DNA of 26,528 nt, from NCBI GenBank assembly GCA_002403445.1, contig DHHU01000051.1:17795-44322 (forward strand), in the 5' to 3' direction. How positions within the stretch are numbered: position 1 is the first letter of the stretch; every line of letters starts with the position of its first letter. The position numbers and the translations under genes are program-made. Positions 15,741 through 24,337 of this stretch are shown here, piece by piece. This DNA is from Salinisphaeraceae bacterium UBA4764. GTDB taxonomy: Bacteria; Pseudomonadota; Gammaproteobacteria; Nevskiales; Salinisphaeraceae. The notes under the pieces are model-generated. The model ran no database searches, had not been told where the DNA came from, and saw only the letters and a list, made by a program, of their open reading frames with translations.

Positions 15741-16943
15741 CTATTCCAACATGATTTTGCAGCAGAACACCCGACGCGGCTCGGCATGGTTTGAAATCGA
15801 CAATACGACGCTCATCTGCCCTTCGGTACTCGACAGATACGGCCGGCTGATCTGCACCTGTTGCGGTTGTTCGATTGCAGAGCGGAAATACTCGCGATGT
15901 GACCAATTAGAGCCCAAGGTATTGATCATCGGATCGAGACGCTTATCCCGGCTTTGCTTTTTTTCCGGGGAAATAAAGGCTGTAAGCTCAACGCCATTCT
16001 CGTCCAACAAAAATACACGGACGACGTTTGGCATGGCGAGCAATGCCTCACAAGCTTCTCCGAGTGCTTTGTTAGGCCTGAACTTGCCTTGAATCGAACG
16101 AATTTCCTGAATGTAGTCTTTGAACCTTAATTTATAGTTGTTTTTCTGAAGAAACTCGCTCTCGGCCAGTTTGTGTTGCAAGCCGACCATCTTAGTCTGG
16201 CTTATAGCGGCATTGGCGGGATGGGGATCGGGATGGGCCAAATAAAATCCCTGAACAAAATCAGCTTCAGCATCCAAGGCAATCATCAGCTGGGTTTCAT
16301 TCTCTATCCCTTCTATGGATATCAGACTGCCCGCCTCATGCATCATCGCCACCAGGTTCGGCAGCATTCGCCGTAAGTTGCCGGCTCTATGCTTTGAGGC
16401 TTCCCAGATAACCGTGCGGTCAAGCTTAATGATATCTGGCACAAGTCGCCAGATACGGTAGAAGTTGGATCGTCCCGCCCCAAAATCGTCGAGAGCAACC
16501 AACGCCCCCAATGAACGGAAATAATCCACCGCATCAAACAAATCGGATTCCACAATCGCCGGCGTTTCGAGCACTTCAACGACAAGGCGATGAAACGGGA
16601 ACCCCGTCTGTTCGAGAATACTCGGCAGAAACTTGTCTCGGTATTGTCTGTTATGCAGCGTTGCCGGGTCGATATTGAGAAAAAGCCAGGTATTGTCGGG
16701 GGCAACCTTCGAGAAATTGTCGACGTGGACACGCTGACAGAGCTGATCCAGTTGAGTTTCGCTTGCGTTTTTTGATGCAAGATCAAACAGTGTGGACGGA
16801 GAAACGGGGACATTATTGCAGTCGCGTCCGCGAACCAATGCTTCGTAACCCACAACCCGGTGAGGCCCCATGCTGAGGATAGGCTGAAAGGCACTGTCGA
16901 TCCGGTATTCACCGAACCAGTTGTTTCCAATACCACTGTTCAT
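15741..16943 (-). CDS. EAL-domain c-di-GMP phosphodiesterase with C-terminal sensor domain
   Basis: Predicted to hydrolyse the second messenger c-di-GMP. The EAL domain spans about residues 8-245 and keeps the key residues: EALVR (34-38), Asn90, Glu123, Asp152-Asp153 in DDFGAG, Lys173, Glu211 in EGIE and Gln231 in QGFYLA, so activity is likely. A helical linker (about 250-285) leads to a C-terminal domain with the PDC/Cache-like pattern YFRSAI...ISRPYLSSTEGQ...VVLSIS (352-383). This order and length (400 residues) resemble Bacillus YkuI (EAL plus YkuI_C). No signal peptide or membrane segment is present, so the sensor should read a cytosolic ligand. No GGDEF partner lies nearby. Confidence 0.9.
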   Translation of the reverse strand: MNSGIGNNWFGEYRIDSAFQPILSMGPHRVVGYEALVRGRDCNNVPVSPSTLFDLASKNASETQLDQLCQRVHVDNFSKVAPDNTWLFLNIDPATLHNRQYRDKFLPSILEQTGFPFHRLVVEVLETPAIVESDLFDAVDYFRSLGALVALDDFGAGRSNFYRIWRLVPDIIKLDRTVIWEASKHRAGNLRRMLPNLVAMMHEAGSLISIEGIENETQLMIALDAEADFVQGFYLAHPDPHPANAAISQTKMVGLQHKLAESEFLQKNNYKLRFKDYIQEIRSIQGKFRPNKALGEACEALLAMPNVVRVFLLDENGVELTAFISPEKKQSRDKRLDPMINTLGSNWSHREYFRSAIEQPQQVQISRPYLSSTEGQMSVVLSISNHAEPRRVFCCKIMLE

Positions 16944-17115
16944 CGAATCAACTTTACAAGGCCTTCTTTATTCAAAAGGATGATACTCAAAGGTCATCAT
17001 ACATACCATTTATTATTACGAAAGTTGCATAACATTCGTGCTGAATGGCTTTTGGGGCCCGCAAACGCTCTACTCTTGCTGAGGGCATCGAATCGGAAAA
17101 TCTCTGCCTTCACGC

Positions 17116-18192
17116 TTAAGACATCAGCTGGATATAAACTGCGTAGTGGGCCGCGCCCATGGTTTCAGGATTAAAGTGTGCCTCAACATGTTGGCGGCCC
17201 CACTCTGCCATACGGCGACGGCGCACACGATCAAGCCCGAGTGCCTCAAGCGCCGTCGCCAGGGCCTTCGGATCACCCGGCGGCACCAGAAGCCCGTTTT
17301 GGCCGTCGATAATCACGTCAACAATACCGCCTGCCCGTGTCGAAACTACCGGCACGCCACTGGCTCCCGCCTGCAAAACCGCCACGCCAAGGCCCTCGCG
17401 CCGTGCGGGATGAACCAGCACATCGAAAACAGGCATAACGCGCGGCATGTCGTCGCGAAATCCGGCGAGCAGAACGTGGGATGTCAGCCCGGCTGCACGG
17501 ATTTCGCGTTCAATTGCCGATTGCATCGGCCCCTGGCCGCAAAGTACAACCCGGACATCCGGTAACACCCGCACGACGTCCCCCAAGGCGGCAATCAAAT
17601 CACGATGGCCCTTGCGCTCAATAAACTGCGCCACCATACCGATACAAAAACCGCCTGGCGTGACGCCGAATTCAGCTCGCAAGGCGGGATCGGGTGTACG
17701 TGGCCGAAACACCGACAAGTCGACGGCATCGGAAATGCGTACCACCTTTGAACTGTCTACACCCGCAGCGAGAACAGTCGCTTCGACCGCGGTCGAAATG
17801 ACAATCACGCGATGATATAGCGCATATTTCAAACGCGCGATCCATTTAGGTTCCGGATTATCCACCCGTCGTGTAACGATTGCAGGCACACCGGCCAGCC
17901 GTGCACCCATTCCCGCCCAGATATCCGCACCGCGACGGCTGTGGACGTGGACAACATCAATCCGGTAGCGACGGATCGCCGCCCGGACCCAGGCCATGAG
18001 CCGAACATCGACATCCCCGGCAACCGGTTTGCCGATGACTAACGCCGCCGATTGGCTTGCTGCAATCGGGGCACTTGGGCTGCACAGCAGAATATTGCGC
18101 ACGCCGCGCCGGCGTAGATCCGACATCAGCAGGTCAACCTGCGCCGCGCCCCCGAAATGATGACGGCCTGTCTCGACGTGCAGAATGTTCAT
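17116..18192 (-). CDS. Glycosyltransferase family 4, probable LPS core or surface glycan
   Basis: A GT-B fold sugar transferase, 358 residues from the ATG at 18192. That start overlaps the stop of the heptosyltransferase as ATGA, which settles the start although the frame is open further upstream. The N-terminal Rossmann half has GRHHFGGAAQV, the glycine-rich acceptor loop. The C-terminal donor half holds VAQFIERKGHRDLI and the motif REGLGVAVLQAG. There the second glutamate of the EX7E motif is glutamine (Glu266, Gln274), a variant also seen in other GT4 proteins. STRAGGIVDVI and GLLVPPGDP follow. Coupling to a heptosyltransferase next to waaA points to LPS core assembly; the sugar cannot be told. 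Confidence 0.88.
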   Translation of the reverse strand: MNILHVETGRHHFGGAAQVDLLMSDLRRRGVRNILLCSPSAPIAASQSAALVIGKPVAGDVDVRLMAWVRAAIRRYRIDVVHVHSRRGADIWAGMGARLAGVPAIVTRRVDNPEPKWIARLKYALYHRVIVISTAVEATVLAAGVDSSKVVRISDAVDLSVFRPRTPDPALRAEFGVTPGGFCIGMVAQFIERKGHRDLIAALGDVVRVLPDVRVVLCGQGPMQSAIEREIRAAGLTSHVLLAGFRDDMPRVMPVFDVLVHPARREGLGVAVLQAGASGVPVVSTRAGGIVDVIIDGQNGLLVPPGDPKALATALEALGLDRVRRRRMAEWGRQHVEAHFNPETMGAAHYAVYIQLMS

Positions 18193-19304
18193 ATCATCGC
18201 ACGGGCCAACTGCCAACGTGCTGCGTTCAGCACACGGGCCGGGGTCAGCCGTTCCATGCAGGTGAAACGGCCGCCGCAGACAGGATGTTTCTGGCACGGT
18301 GCGCAATGCATCGGTTCGAACAGAATGGTCGTGCTTTTTTTGCCGGGTGCGGTGTAGGGGCGGGTCGAACCGAAAAGCGCCACTGTCGGCCGGCCCGCGG
18401 CAGTGCCCATATGAGTTATCCCGGTGTCGACGCCGATCAACAAAGATGCCTGTTCTACAACGGCCATTGTTTCGCCCAGCGACGTCTGGCCAGCCAGACT
18501 CTTGACGCTAGCACTCACTCCGGGCGACGCCCGAGCGGCCATCGCCTCACCGGCCCGAATATCTTTCCTTCCCCCCAAAATGACAATCGGCCAGTCAAAC
18601 TCATGGGCTAGCTCGCCGATCAGTGTTCGCCAGTAGCGATCGAACCAGTGTTTCTGGGGGCGCGTCGTGAATGGCGCCAATGCCACAAACGTCGGTTCGT
18701 CAACGGTTTGTCCAAGCGCAGTTCGAAGCACACGGGCAGCGTTCCGGTGATTGGCCTCACACGTGGCTACACGGGGCATAAAGTCCTCGGGAGCGGCTCC
18801 CAGCGCAACGGCTGCATCGATATATTCGGAGCCAAAACGTGGATTATTATTGCCCCGCTCGATGACGCGCGTCATCAAAACATGGCTTGCTTCGCGCGAC
18901 CCCAGACCCAGCCGGAACGGTGCACCGCTCAGCCACGCCCAGACGCCGCTTTTCAGCAAACCCTGCGCATCTACAACGGTGTCAAATCTGCGTTCGCGAA
19001 GTGTCTTGATCAGAAGACGATACGCCCCGGCCAGTTCCCGCCAGCGTCCGGCCTTCAAATGTGCACGCCAAGCCTCCTTCGGCCAAACCAGGACTTCGTC
19101 AAGCTCGGCGTTAGCCCGCAGCAATGCATCCGGGCCCGGCTGAGTCAACCACGCCAGATAGGCTTGCGGGTAGCGCCGGCGCAGGGCGCGTATCATGCCG
19201 GAAGCCATGATTACGTCCCCAATCGCCGACAAGCGAATAATCAATATCCGCTCACGCCTCGGATGTATCGGTGGCCGGTTAGCCGACTGCGTCAACTGTC
19301 CCAC
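18189..19304 (-). CDS. Glycosyltransferase family 9, LPS heptosyltransferase
   Basis: Predicted to transfer heptose (or a related sugar) from an ADP-activated donor to the LPS inner core at the cytosolic face. The family opening ILIIRLSAIGDVIMA is at about 20-34. The donor-site region GVDTGITHMGTAAGRPTVALFGST is near residue 295, and the late Cys-rich stretch CAPCQKHPVCGGRFTC is common in WaaC/WaaF relatives. The 371-residue length is a little above average because of about 18 extra N-terminal residues. The GTG start at 19304 has GGAGG nine bases upstream (19314-19318), strong support. It is coupled to the GT4 gene and divergent from waaA. Whether it is heptosyltransferase I, II or III is not resolved. 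Confidence 0.9.
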   Translation of the reverse strand: MGQLTQSANRPPIHPRRERILIIRLSAIGDVIMASGMIRALRRRYPQAYLAWLTQPGPDALLRANAELDEVLVWPKEAWRAHLKAGRWRELAGAYRLLIKTLRERRFDTVVDAQGLLKSGVWAWLSGAPFRLGLGSREASHVLMTRVIERGNNNPRFGSEYIDAAVALGAAPEDFMPRVATCEANHRNAARVLRTALGQTVDEPTFVALAPFTTRPQKHWFDRYWRTLIGELAHEFDWPIVILGGRKDIRAGEAMAARASPGVSASVKSLAGQTSLGETMAVVEQASLLIGVDTGITHMGTAAGRPTVALFGSTRPYTAPGKKSTTILFEPMHCAPCQKHPVCGGRFTCMERLTPARVLNAARWQLARAMI

Positions 19305-19472
19305 CCGCCGACACCTCCGAGCAAACGATAACTCATGGCAACGCAGTATAGTCTCACGTCACGCTTTGGCGACAGTCTCATACAGCGTCTCGCAAATCGT
19401 CTCGTGTGACGTGGCGCATCATCCAGGGCATGGGCAAAGCGGTGCGGCTGTTGGCGTTACCGACATCCAGGC

Positions 19473-20765
19473 ATGTTGACGACAATACTTCAAAGCCCTG
19501 GATTTCGAGCGCTGCGCGCGATTTATTCGGTATTTTGGTGCCTAGCAATACCGGGAGTTCTGGCGCGCCTTTGGTGGCGCGGTCGATACAACCCCGGCTA
19601 CCGCGAACATTGGGCCCAGCGATTTGGCCACGCGCCGGTGCATCATCATGAACCGCCGGTATGGATACACGCAGTCTCGGTAGGAGAAACTGCCGCCGCG
19701 GCGCCCCTGATTAAAGGCCTGATCGCGCTTGGCTACTCCACCCAGTTGACGGTGACCACGCCCACTGGTGCCGACAAGGCAAATCAACTGTTCGGCTCCA
19801 ACGTTCCCGTTTGCTATCCGCCGTTCGATACTGCAAGCGCCACACGCCAATTTATGAACACGGTTCAGCCCGCGATCGGCGTCATCATTGAAACTGAAAT
19901 CTGGCCCAACCTCCTTTACGCGGCCGCGAAGGCGGGCGTGCCGGTGATTTTCGCCAATGCCCGGCTATCAGCTCGCTCATTGGCGGGCTATCAACGCGCT
20001 CGCCCGCTGATCCTGCCCACACTCTCCGACGTTCGCCTCATCGCTGCGCAAACGGAGACCGACGCGGCGCGCTTTCGACGCCTTGGCGTCGACGGGCACA
20101 GAGTTGAGACACTCGGCAACCTTAAATACGACGCCGCCGAGTTGTTGCCGCAAACACGGGGCAACGCCCGAACCCTTCGGGCACGATGCGGTTCTGGCCC
20201 ACTAATATTGGCAGCCAGCACTCACCGTGGTGATGAACTGGCTATCTTGGACGCATTCGCCCGAGTTCACAAAATCGTGCCAACGGCTCAGTTATTGATC
20301 GCGCCCCGACATCCCGAGCGATTCCAGCAGGTGGCCAATACATGCCGGGCAGCGGCGTGGCGTGTCACGCGGGTCAGTGCGGCGTCGGACTTGTCAGGCG
20401 AGATCCTTCTTGGTGATCAGATGGGCGCGTTGACGACTTATTACGCAGCGGCCGATCTAGCCATTCTCGGTGCGACATTCGAGCCGATCGGCGGCCACAA
20501 TCCGATCGAAGCCGTGTTGGCCGGCTGCCCGGTGGTGCTCGGACCAAATCATCACCGGATTACCGAGATGATGACGATCTTCGCCGACGCCTTTGTAAGA
20601 GTCCATTCAGCTGTGGACCTGGCTGAGAAACTTATCGAATTAGTCGAAAACGACACTCAACGCCAGAAACTCAGCACACGCGCCACCGCTATTCTGGCCC
20701 GTGAGCGCGGTGTTACCGATCGACTTCTGACTCGGATACAGGTGATTTTGAGCCCCGAGGAATAA
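19473..20765 (+). CDS. waaA: 3-deoxy-D-manno-octulosonic acid transferase
   Basis: WaaA (KdtA) transfers KDO from CMP-KDO onto lipid A precursor, beginning the LPS inner core. The N-terminus carries a hydrophobic anchor (about 12-35) and WWRGRYNPGYREHWAQRFG. The segment IHAVSVGETAAAAPLI contains the catalytic base Glu72. ETEIWPNLL, ANARLSARS, the donor-site ILGATFEPIGGHNPIEA and GPNHHRITEM complete the signature. The 430-residue length is standard. The ATG at 19473 has only a weak AGG upstream. It is divergently transcribed from the heptosyltransferase-GT4 pair across 168 bases, a typical core-locus arrangement. The number of KDO units added cannot be read from sequence. Confidence 0.96.
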   Translation: MLTTILQSPGFRALRAIYSVFWCLAIPGVLARLWWRGRYNPGYREHWAQRFGHAPVHHHEPPVWIHAVSVGETAAAAPLIKGLIALGYSTQLTVTTPTGADKANQLFGSNVPVCYPPFDTASATRQFMNTVQPAIGVIIETEIWPNLLYAAAKAGVPVIFANARLSARSLAGYQRARPLILPTLSDVRLIAAQTETDAARFRRLGVDGHRVETLGNLKYDAAELLPQTRGNARTLRARCGSGPLILAASTHRGDELAILDAFARVHKIVPTAQLLIAPRHPERFQQVANTCRAAAWRVTRVSAASDLSGEILLGDQMGALTTYYAAADLAILGATFEPIGGHNPIEAVLAGCPVVLGPNHHRITEMMTIFADAFVRVHSAVDLAEKLIELVENDTQRQKLSTRATAILARERGVTDRLLTRIQVILSPEE

Positions 20766-21304
20766 CAGCCACCGCGCATTCAGCCCTCGAAAACAGCAAT
20801 TGGTCTATCCCGCGCTCATTTCTTCGCTCGATGCGTAGTATCGAGTCAGGACAGCAACGAACCTCAAATCGAGTTCACCGCCAGCTCTATCGCAAGTCGT
20901 TGTCGACCACGTTCAGCGTGCTATTGACATCGGATCGGACTGGCGCACAACAGTTGGTAATTCTGCCCCAATAACTCATGAGGACTCTTTATTAGTGAAC
21001 AAACTCACCGGGGATTGGGGCATCTCAGCGGGATAACAAGTTTAAGACCTACCCCATTCGCGATCAGCTCTCGCAAAGCGATTCAACTATGGATCAGATT
21101 AGGTTCGCCACGTATGTAAGAGTCTGAATAGACCTGCATCGCCGGCCATGGCGGGTATCAACTCCCAGTCATGCCAATAAAAGATTTAACGCTCAAAGCC
21201 TTCATCGACAAGTGGCATTCGCTTGGCGATTCATGGGTGATTTAAAAAACGAACCGTCTTGCACATTCCGGCGAATCAGCAAAAAAGCCGTTTTTAATTA
21301 AACA
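20766..21304. other. Intergenic region (about 540 bp) between waaA and the tRNA pair
   Basis: All six frames were read. The only open stretches are short (about 48 codons from an ATG near 20834, and 24 codons from an ATG near 21173), without convincing ribosome sites or family motifs. An A-rich and T-rich block around GCCG at about 21284-21297 follows tRNA-Lys on its strand and could help termination, but its stem is weak. No repeat or RNA is recognised. It may hold decayed sequence. Confidence 0.5.
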
Positions 21305-21379
<75 letters not shown>

Positions 21380-21392
21380 ACAAGTCATCAAA

Positions 21393-21469
21393 TGGGGTGG
21401 ACGATGGGACTCGAACCCACGACGACCGGAATCACAATCCGGGGCTCTACCTGCTGAGCTACGTCCACC
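21393..21469 (-). tRNA. tRNA-His (anticodon GTG)
   Basis: On the minus strand, GTGGACG pairs with CGTCCAC, followed by discriminator C73 and an encoded CCA (21393-21395). An extra encoded G at position -1 (21469) can pair with C73, the identity element of bacterial tRNA-His. The anticodon loop ATTGTGATT contains GTG, and the T arm is GGGTTCGAGTCCC. It is the first gene of a tRNA-His/tRNA-Lys transcript. Confidence 0.97.
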
Positions 21470-21481
21470 GCAGATTGGGTT

Positions 21482-21511
21482 ATTGTAGCGCCCAAGCTCG
21501 GTAGAGGCCAA
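21482..21511 (-). promoter_or_regulatory. Probable sigma-70 promoter of the tRNA-His/tRNA-Lys unit
   Basis: On the minus strand, TTGGCC (21511-21506) and TACAAT (21487-21482) are separated by 18 bases. TACAAT ends 12 bases before the G(-1) of tRNA-His, so the start falls just upstream of the tRNA. The -10 is good and the -35 moderate. Confidence 0.5.
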
Positions 21512-21771
21512 CCAATACCTCATACGCTATAGCGTGCCACAGCAGGATGCTGCGATCGAATTTTTCAATGTGGCAAATTTTCGAACCCTTAAAAATAATT
21601 AGGAACCGCTGGCGATAGCTTCCCGGATGGCATGAGAAGATAGCCTTTATGGCCTTGATCGCCGATTGGCTTGCCGCCTGATGGCCGTTTTTTTATTTAT
21701 CCGCTCACTGCAGGCCCTTGAAAATGGCCAATTCCTAGCGCTAATCCCGTATTGGTAAGCGGTGCACGCGT
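21512..21771. other. Intergenic region between the tRNA promoter and the OmpA-like gene
   Basis: With the promoter this makes about 300 bases without a gene. It is AT-richer than its flanks. A plus-strand run of seven Ts near 21688-21694 follows GGCC-containing repeats, but no clean stem forms and no plus-strand gene ends here. No coding frame is convincing. Confidence 0.4.
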
Positions 21772-22797
21772 CTAACGGGGAACAAGTTCGACTCGGCGAT
21801 TTCTGGCGCGGCCTCGCTTGCTGCGATTCGTCGCACGTGGCGCAGTATAGCCGTCACCCCAAGGCTTTAACCGACTCCGATCGACGCCGTAGTTGTTGAC
21901 CAGTGCATTGACCACCGCCTTAGCCCGGCGTCGGGAAAGTTTCATGTTGTATTGAAAACTGCCCCGACTGTCAGTGTGGCCCACCACCAGCAGATTGAGT
22001 TTGGGATTATTGGCGAGCAACTTCGCGATCTGCGTTAGCGTCGGTTTAGATTTTGGCTGGAGTTGGGCGCTGTTGGTGGCGAAATAAATACCGTAGAGCG
22101 CCACACGACCGGTTTTGTGGATACTCTGCGCCATCTGATGGGCGCTGACATGAATAGAGGCAATCTGTAGCGGCTGAGTTCGGATATGGTTAATGAGGGC
22201 GTGGGGTTTGCCAGAGCTGGGTGCGCTGATCTGCATCACGACGTAACGATCGAACGCCGGACCCGATTTTTCAGCTACAAAATAATGGCCCACTGGCCCA
22301 TTGGAACTAAAGTATTGGCTGGCATGTCGCGCTCCAGGGGAAACTTGGGCGAAGTGGGGCCCACATTGTTTTCCGCTACATTGGAAAACGGCCTGATATC
22401 CTTTCCCAGTTAACTGCTTCTGGAAACTGGAGACAACGGCTGCCGGCTTGGACTGAGCGGGTAGGCGGTAAATATGTGTCGATAGCCTGCCATCTACCGT
22501 GCGGGTCGCCGCCAAGTTACCGCGGATGCCACCGACCTGAACCACTTTCCGCACAATAATCGGATATTTTTTGACATGGCGCTTGCTTCGGCCCACCAGT
22601 TTGGCCTGCTTAGTTGGTCGCCACTGCAACGCGTCATGACTAACGGCCGGCTTGTTGTGCGTGCTCTGGTGTTTACCAATCGACGTCTGAGCCGACGATT
22701 GGCTTGGATTTTGCGCGGCTATCGCAAGCATGGGCACGAAGAGACTGGCTATGAGCGCCATCGTCGTGCATTGGATTGCAAACACCCGTTTTCGCAT
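21772..22797 (-). CDS. DUF4892 plus OmpA-like peptidoglycan-binding envelope protein
   Basis: A 341-residue exported protein. The signal peptide (1-28) probably ends at AIAAQ. A basic, low-complexity linker (about 30-78) leads to a DUF4892-like domain (about 79-210), recognised by the HIYRLPAQSKPA segment and the paired cysteines of VFQCSGKQCG (Cys140, Cys145), which may form a disulfide. The C-terminal OmpA domain (about 230-341) has IYFATNSAQLQPKS, VVGHTDSRGS with Asp276, and LSRRRA with Arg291, the two residues that hold diaminopimelate of peptidoglycan. It should tether an outer-membrane or periplasmic partner to the cell wall. No lipobox is seen. It is a single gene with unknown specific role. 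Confidence 0.88.
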   Translation of the reverse strand: MRKRVFAIQCTTMALIASLFVPMLAIAAQNPSQSSAQTSIGKHQSTHNKPAVSHDALQWRPTKQAKLVGRSKRHVKKYPIIVRKVVQVGGIRGNLAATRTVDGRLSTHIYRLPAQSKPAAVVSSFQKQLTGKGYQAVFQCSGKQCGPHFAQVSPGARHASQYFSSNGPVGHYFVAEKSGPAFDRYVVMQISAPSSGKPHALINHIRTQPLQIASIHVSAHQMAQSIHKTGRVALYGIYFATNSAQLQPKSKPTLTQIAKLLANNPKLNLLVVGHTDSRGSFQYNMKLSRRRAKAVVNALVNNYGVDRSRLKPWGDGYTAPRATNRSKRGRARNRRVELVPR

Positions 22798-22871
22798 GAT
22801 TTAGATTTTACGCAAACCCGTGGATTTGTGTCAGCTGCGTGATCAGATCACCCGGAACCCACAAACGATAC

Positions 22872-24041
22872 TCAATTCGATGTCGGCCGCTCCAATACCG
22901 TGGCAATCCCCTGACCCATGCCAATACACATGGTCGCAAGCCCTAATCGGGCATCGTTGTCGGACATGATTCGTGCCAGCGCGCCGGTAATGCGTGCGCC
23001 GGAAGCACCTAGCGGATGCCCGAGGGCAATGGCCCCACCGCGCACGTTGACCATGTCACGCCGGTCGTCGAGACCGAGTTCCTGCAACACCGCAATACTC
23101 TGCGCCGCAAATGCCTCATTGAGTTCGATAAACTCAATGTCGTCAAGCGTGACTCCAGCACTTTGCAGGGCGGATTTAGAGGCCGGTACTGGCCCATGCC
23201 CCATGATGGATGGGGAGCAACCGGCCACGTAGGTCGCCCGAATAGAAGCCAGTGGTGTGAGGCCGAGAGTTTCTGCCCGATCGGCCGACATGACCAGTGT
23301 TGCAGCAGCGCCGTCGGACAAGGCCGACGAATTACCGGCCGTGACCGTACCGCCGCGCGGATCGAACGCCGGCCGCAAGGCAGCGAGTGCCTCGAGGCTG
23401 GTATCGCTGCGCACGACTTCGTCTTGCCGGCATTGCCGCGCAAAGCCCCGGTCATCGACGCCCGGTGCGGCCACAATTTCGTCGTCGAAAGCGCCACTGT
23501 CGAAAGCCGCTTTGGCGCGCTGGTGGGAAGCCAGCGCGAATGCATCCTGTTTTTCCCGACTGACTTTGGCCTGACGGCCCAGAAGTTCGGCGGTCAGACC
23601 CATCGTGGCCGCCGATTGGGCAGTCACCTTGGACATCGCCGGTGCAATGTCGACGTTATAGTCCATCGGGACATGACCCATATGTTCGACGCCGCCGCAA
23701 ACATAAATGCCGTCATCGCCAGACCCTATGCTAGCCGCTGCATTGTGGATGGCCTGCATCGACGAACCGCACAGTCTATTGACGGTCTGGCCCGGAACCG
23801 ACGAAGGCAAACCGGCCAAAAGCCCTGCGTTGCGGCCAATGTTCATGCCCTGCTCGCATGTTTGTTGTACACAGCCCCAGATGACGTCGGCAACATCGGC
23901 TGCTTCGACACCGGGATTACGCTCGATCAGGGCCTTGATAAGCGTGGCCGACAGTGTTTCCGCGCGGGTGTGGCGAAACATCCCGCCTTTCGACCGGCCC
24001 ATCGCCGTGCGAACGGCATCTACTATAACTGCATGTGACAC
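22872..24041 (-). CDS. fadA: 3-ketoacyl-CoA thiolase FadA
   Basis: FadA, the beta subunit of the fatty-acid oxidation complex, splits 3-ketoacyl-CoA into acetyl-CoA and a shortened acyl-CoA. With the GTG start at 24041 (AAGGAG six bases upstream) it has 389 residues, and the nucleophile Cys91 in NRLCGSSMQA takes the same number as in E. coli. GGAIALGHPLGASGAR holds the catalytic His, and CIGMGQGIA holds the second Cys. The frame opens nine codons earlier, but the ribosome site fits only the GTG. It lies downstream of fadB on the same strand, about 300 bases away, with a strong hairpin in the spacer. Confidence 0.96.
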   Translation of the reverse strand: MSHAVIVDAVRTAMGRSKGGMFRHTRAETLSATLIKALIERNPGVEAADVADVIWGCVQQTCEQGMNIGRNAGLLAGLPSSVPGQTVNRLCGSSMQAIHNAAASIGSGDDGIYVCGGVEHMGHVPMDYNVDIAPAMSKVTAQSAATMGLTAELLGRQAKVSREKQDAFALASHQRAKAAFDSGAFDDEIVAAPGVDDRGFARQCRQDEVVRSDTSLEALAALRPAFDPRGGTVTAGNSSALSDGAAATLVMSADRAETLGLTPLASIRATYVAGCSPSIMGHGPVPASKSALQSAGVTLDDIEFIELNEAFAAQSIAVLQELGLDDRRDMVNVRGGAIALGHPLGASGARITGALARIMSDNDARLGLATMCIGMGQGIATVLERPTSN

Positions 24042-24337
24042 CTTGAACTCCTTGAAGACTCTCTGCACAGATCTTCACGGTTGCGACGGTGCGCTTTGCG
24101 CACGACTGGCAAGAAAGCGTGGCGTGGCATGCTTATTGCCCTGTAGCGAGCGCTGACGCCGTCCAGGTGCGCCCAAAGCCCGGGGTTTTTTTGCTGTGTG
24201 AGGTAATTTTGTCTCCAAATGAAACTCTACTGCGTTGCAGCGTTTCATCGGTAAACAACCGGGATATGGCGCGGTGCGCCGTATCCCGGTGCCTGTGGGT
24301 CGCAAACGCGATCCGAGAGGATACATGCAGACTTTCC
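24042..24337. other. Long fadB-fadA spacer (296 bp)
   Basis: In many relatives the two genes are tens of bases apart or less. Here the spacer contains the hairpin at 24259-24289 and the fadA ribosome site at its end. Open frames across it have no family motif and appear to be chance. A separate fadA promoter could lie here but none stands out. Confidence 0.5.
24259..24289. repeat. 14-bp inverted repeat (hairpin) between fadB and fadA
   Basis: CCGGGATATGGCGC (24259-24272), a three-base loop GGT, and GCGCCGTATCCCGG (24276-24289) form a 14-bp stem. The single non-Watson-Crick pair is U-G in plus-strand RNA and C-A in the minus-strand (fad) transcript. No U-run follows directly on either strand. 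It could be a REP-like element, an mRNA-stabilising hairpin protecting the fadB 3' end, or a weak attenuator. Confidence 0.65.

Noticed and set aside
21122..21260. 24-codon frame MPIKDLTLKAFIDKWHSLGD near the tRNA pair as a small gene or integrase fragment
   Set aside because: It has no ribosome-binding site and no recognisable family motif; too short to support.
21649..21730. Short plus-strand peptides MALIADWLAA and MAVFLFIRSLQALENGQFLALIPYW, and a nearby T-run like a terminator or type I toxin locus
   Set aside because: There is no ribosome site, no antitoxin-like RNA structure and no clean hairpin before the T-run; the length is within chance.
23016..24038. 340-codon plus-strand frame opposite fadA
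   Set aside because: It is the antisense shadow of a clear thiolase gene, with no family resemblance.
24175..24200. AAAGCCCGGGGTTTTTTT as a rho-independent terminator
   Set aside because: The complementary arms would leave no loop, and the T-run is on the strand opposite the fad genes.
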